From: Cloacimonetes bacterium UBA6081
Lineage (GTDB): Bacteria; Cloacimonadota; Cloacimonadia; Cloacimonadales; Cloacimonadaceae
Reading direction: 5' to 3'
DNA: 5,501 bases
NCBI GenBank assembly: GCA_002428685.1
Contig: DIXL01000002.1
Span: 22,613-28,113 of the forward strand
A model generated the notes under the pieces. The model was not told where the DNA came from. It ran no database searches and saw only the letters and a program-made list of their open reading frames with translations. Position numbers and translations under genes: made by a program. Below, piece by piece: positions 5,498 through 5,501 of the stretch (position 1 is the first letter of the stretch; every line of letters begins with the position of its first letter).

Positions 5498-5501
5498 GTG
5501 G

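Larger units (their letters stand above)
5200..5501. other. Gene-free right end with hairpins and repeat
   Basis: No coding sequence is supportable in these 302 bases. They hold a hairpin just after dinD, an ACCGGTT/AACCGGT inverted pair, a T8-tailed A+T-rich hairpin, the right copy of the 22-bp inverted repeat and a further hairpin at the edge. A TTGACA occurs at 5403-5408 but no good -10 box follows. Confidence 0.5.

Noticed and set aside
1..5501. tRNA or rRNA genes in the gaps
   Set aside because: No cloverleaf-like set of stems with a T-loop GTTCGA-type motif was seen in any gap, and no rRNA core sequence.

Overview
The window looks bacterial. Its clearest content is a complete, tightly coupled two-gene operon, gatE-gatD. 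It encodes the heterodimeric amidotransferase GatDE, which converts Glu-tRNA(Gln) to Gln-tRNA(Gln) and is classically regarded as archaeal. The case for a bacterial host rests on strong Shine-Dalgarno sequences before every gene, a DinD-type DNA-damage protein, and REP-like GC-rich palindromes between genes. The style suggests an uncultured FCB-group-like lineage such as Cloacimonadota, but that is a low-confidence guess that only a search of the proteins can settle.

Layout. Positions 1-256 are a leader with no convincing gene; they hold a repeat at the very left edge and an 11-bp direct repeat. gatE occupies 257-2260 and gatD 2253-3635, overlapping by 8 bp. The gap at 3636-3897 carries two nearly identical 28-bp REP-like palindromes in inverted orientation, about 84 bp apart. 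Positions 3898-4240 are the wreck of a ferredoxin-nitroreductase gene: an N-terminal 2[4Fe-4S] domain, a one-base frameshift in a T run, loss of the last cluster cysteine, and a large internal deletion leading into a short nitroreductase fragment. dinD follows at 4390-5199, with a GTG start chosen on its ribosome binding site. The last 300 bases have no gene but contain several hairpins and a T8 tract.

The first 22 and nearly the last 22 bases (1-22 and 5457-5478) are inverted copies of one another with a single mismatch. An 11-base core of that repeat (TGCTTGACATG) occurs a third time just upstream of dinD. The right-hand copy abuts a separate 9-bp hairpin. This suggests a dispersed intergenic repeat family.

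Functionally, GatD (asparaginase-type ammonia donor) and GatE (tRNA-binding kinase/transamidase) act as one enzyme in translation. The other pieces are accessory: DinD is linked in E. coli to RecA and the SOS response, the nitroreductase is dead, and the gaps are shaped by repeats. I see no new defence or mobile system. The most notable points are the archaeal-type GatDE in a bacterial-looking setting, the readable decay path of the pseudogene, and the repeat families.
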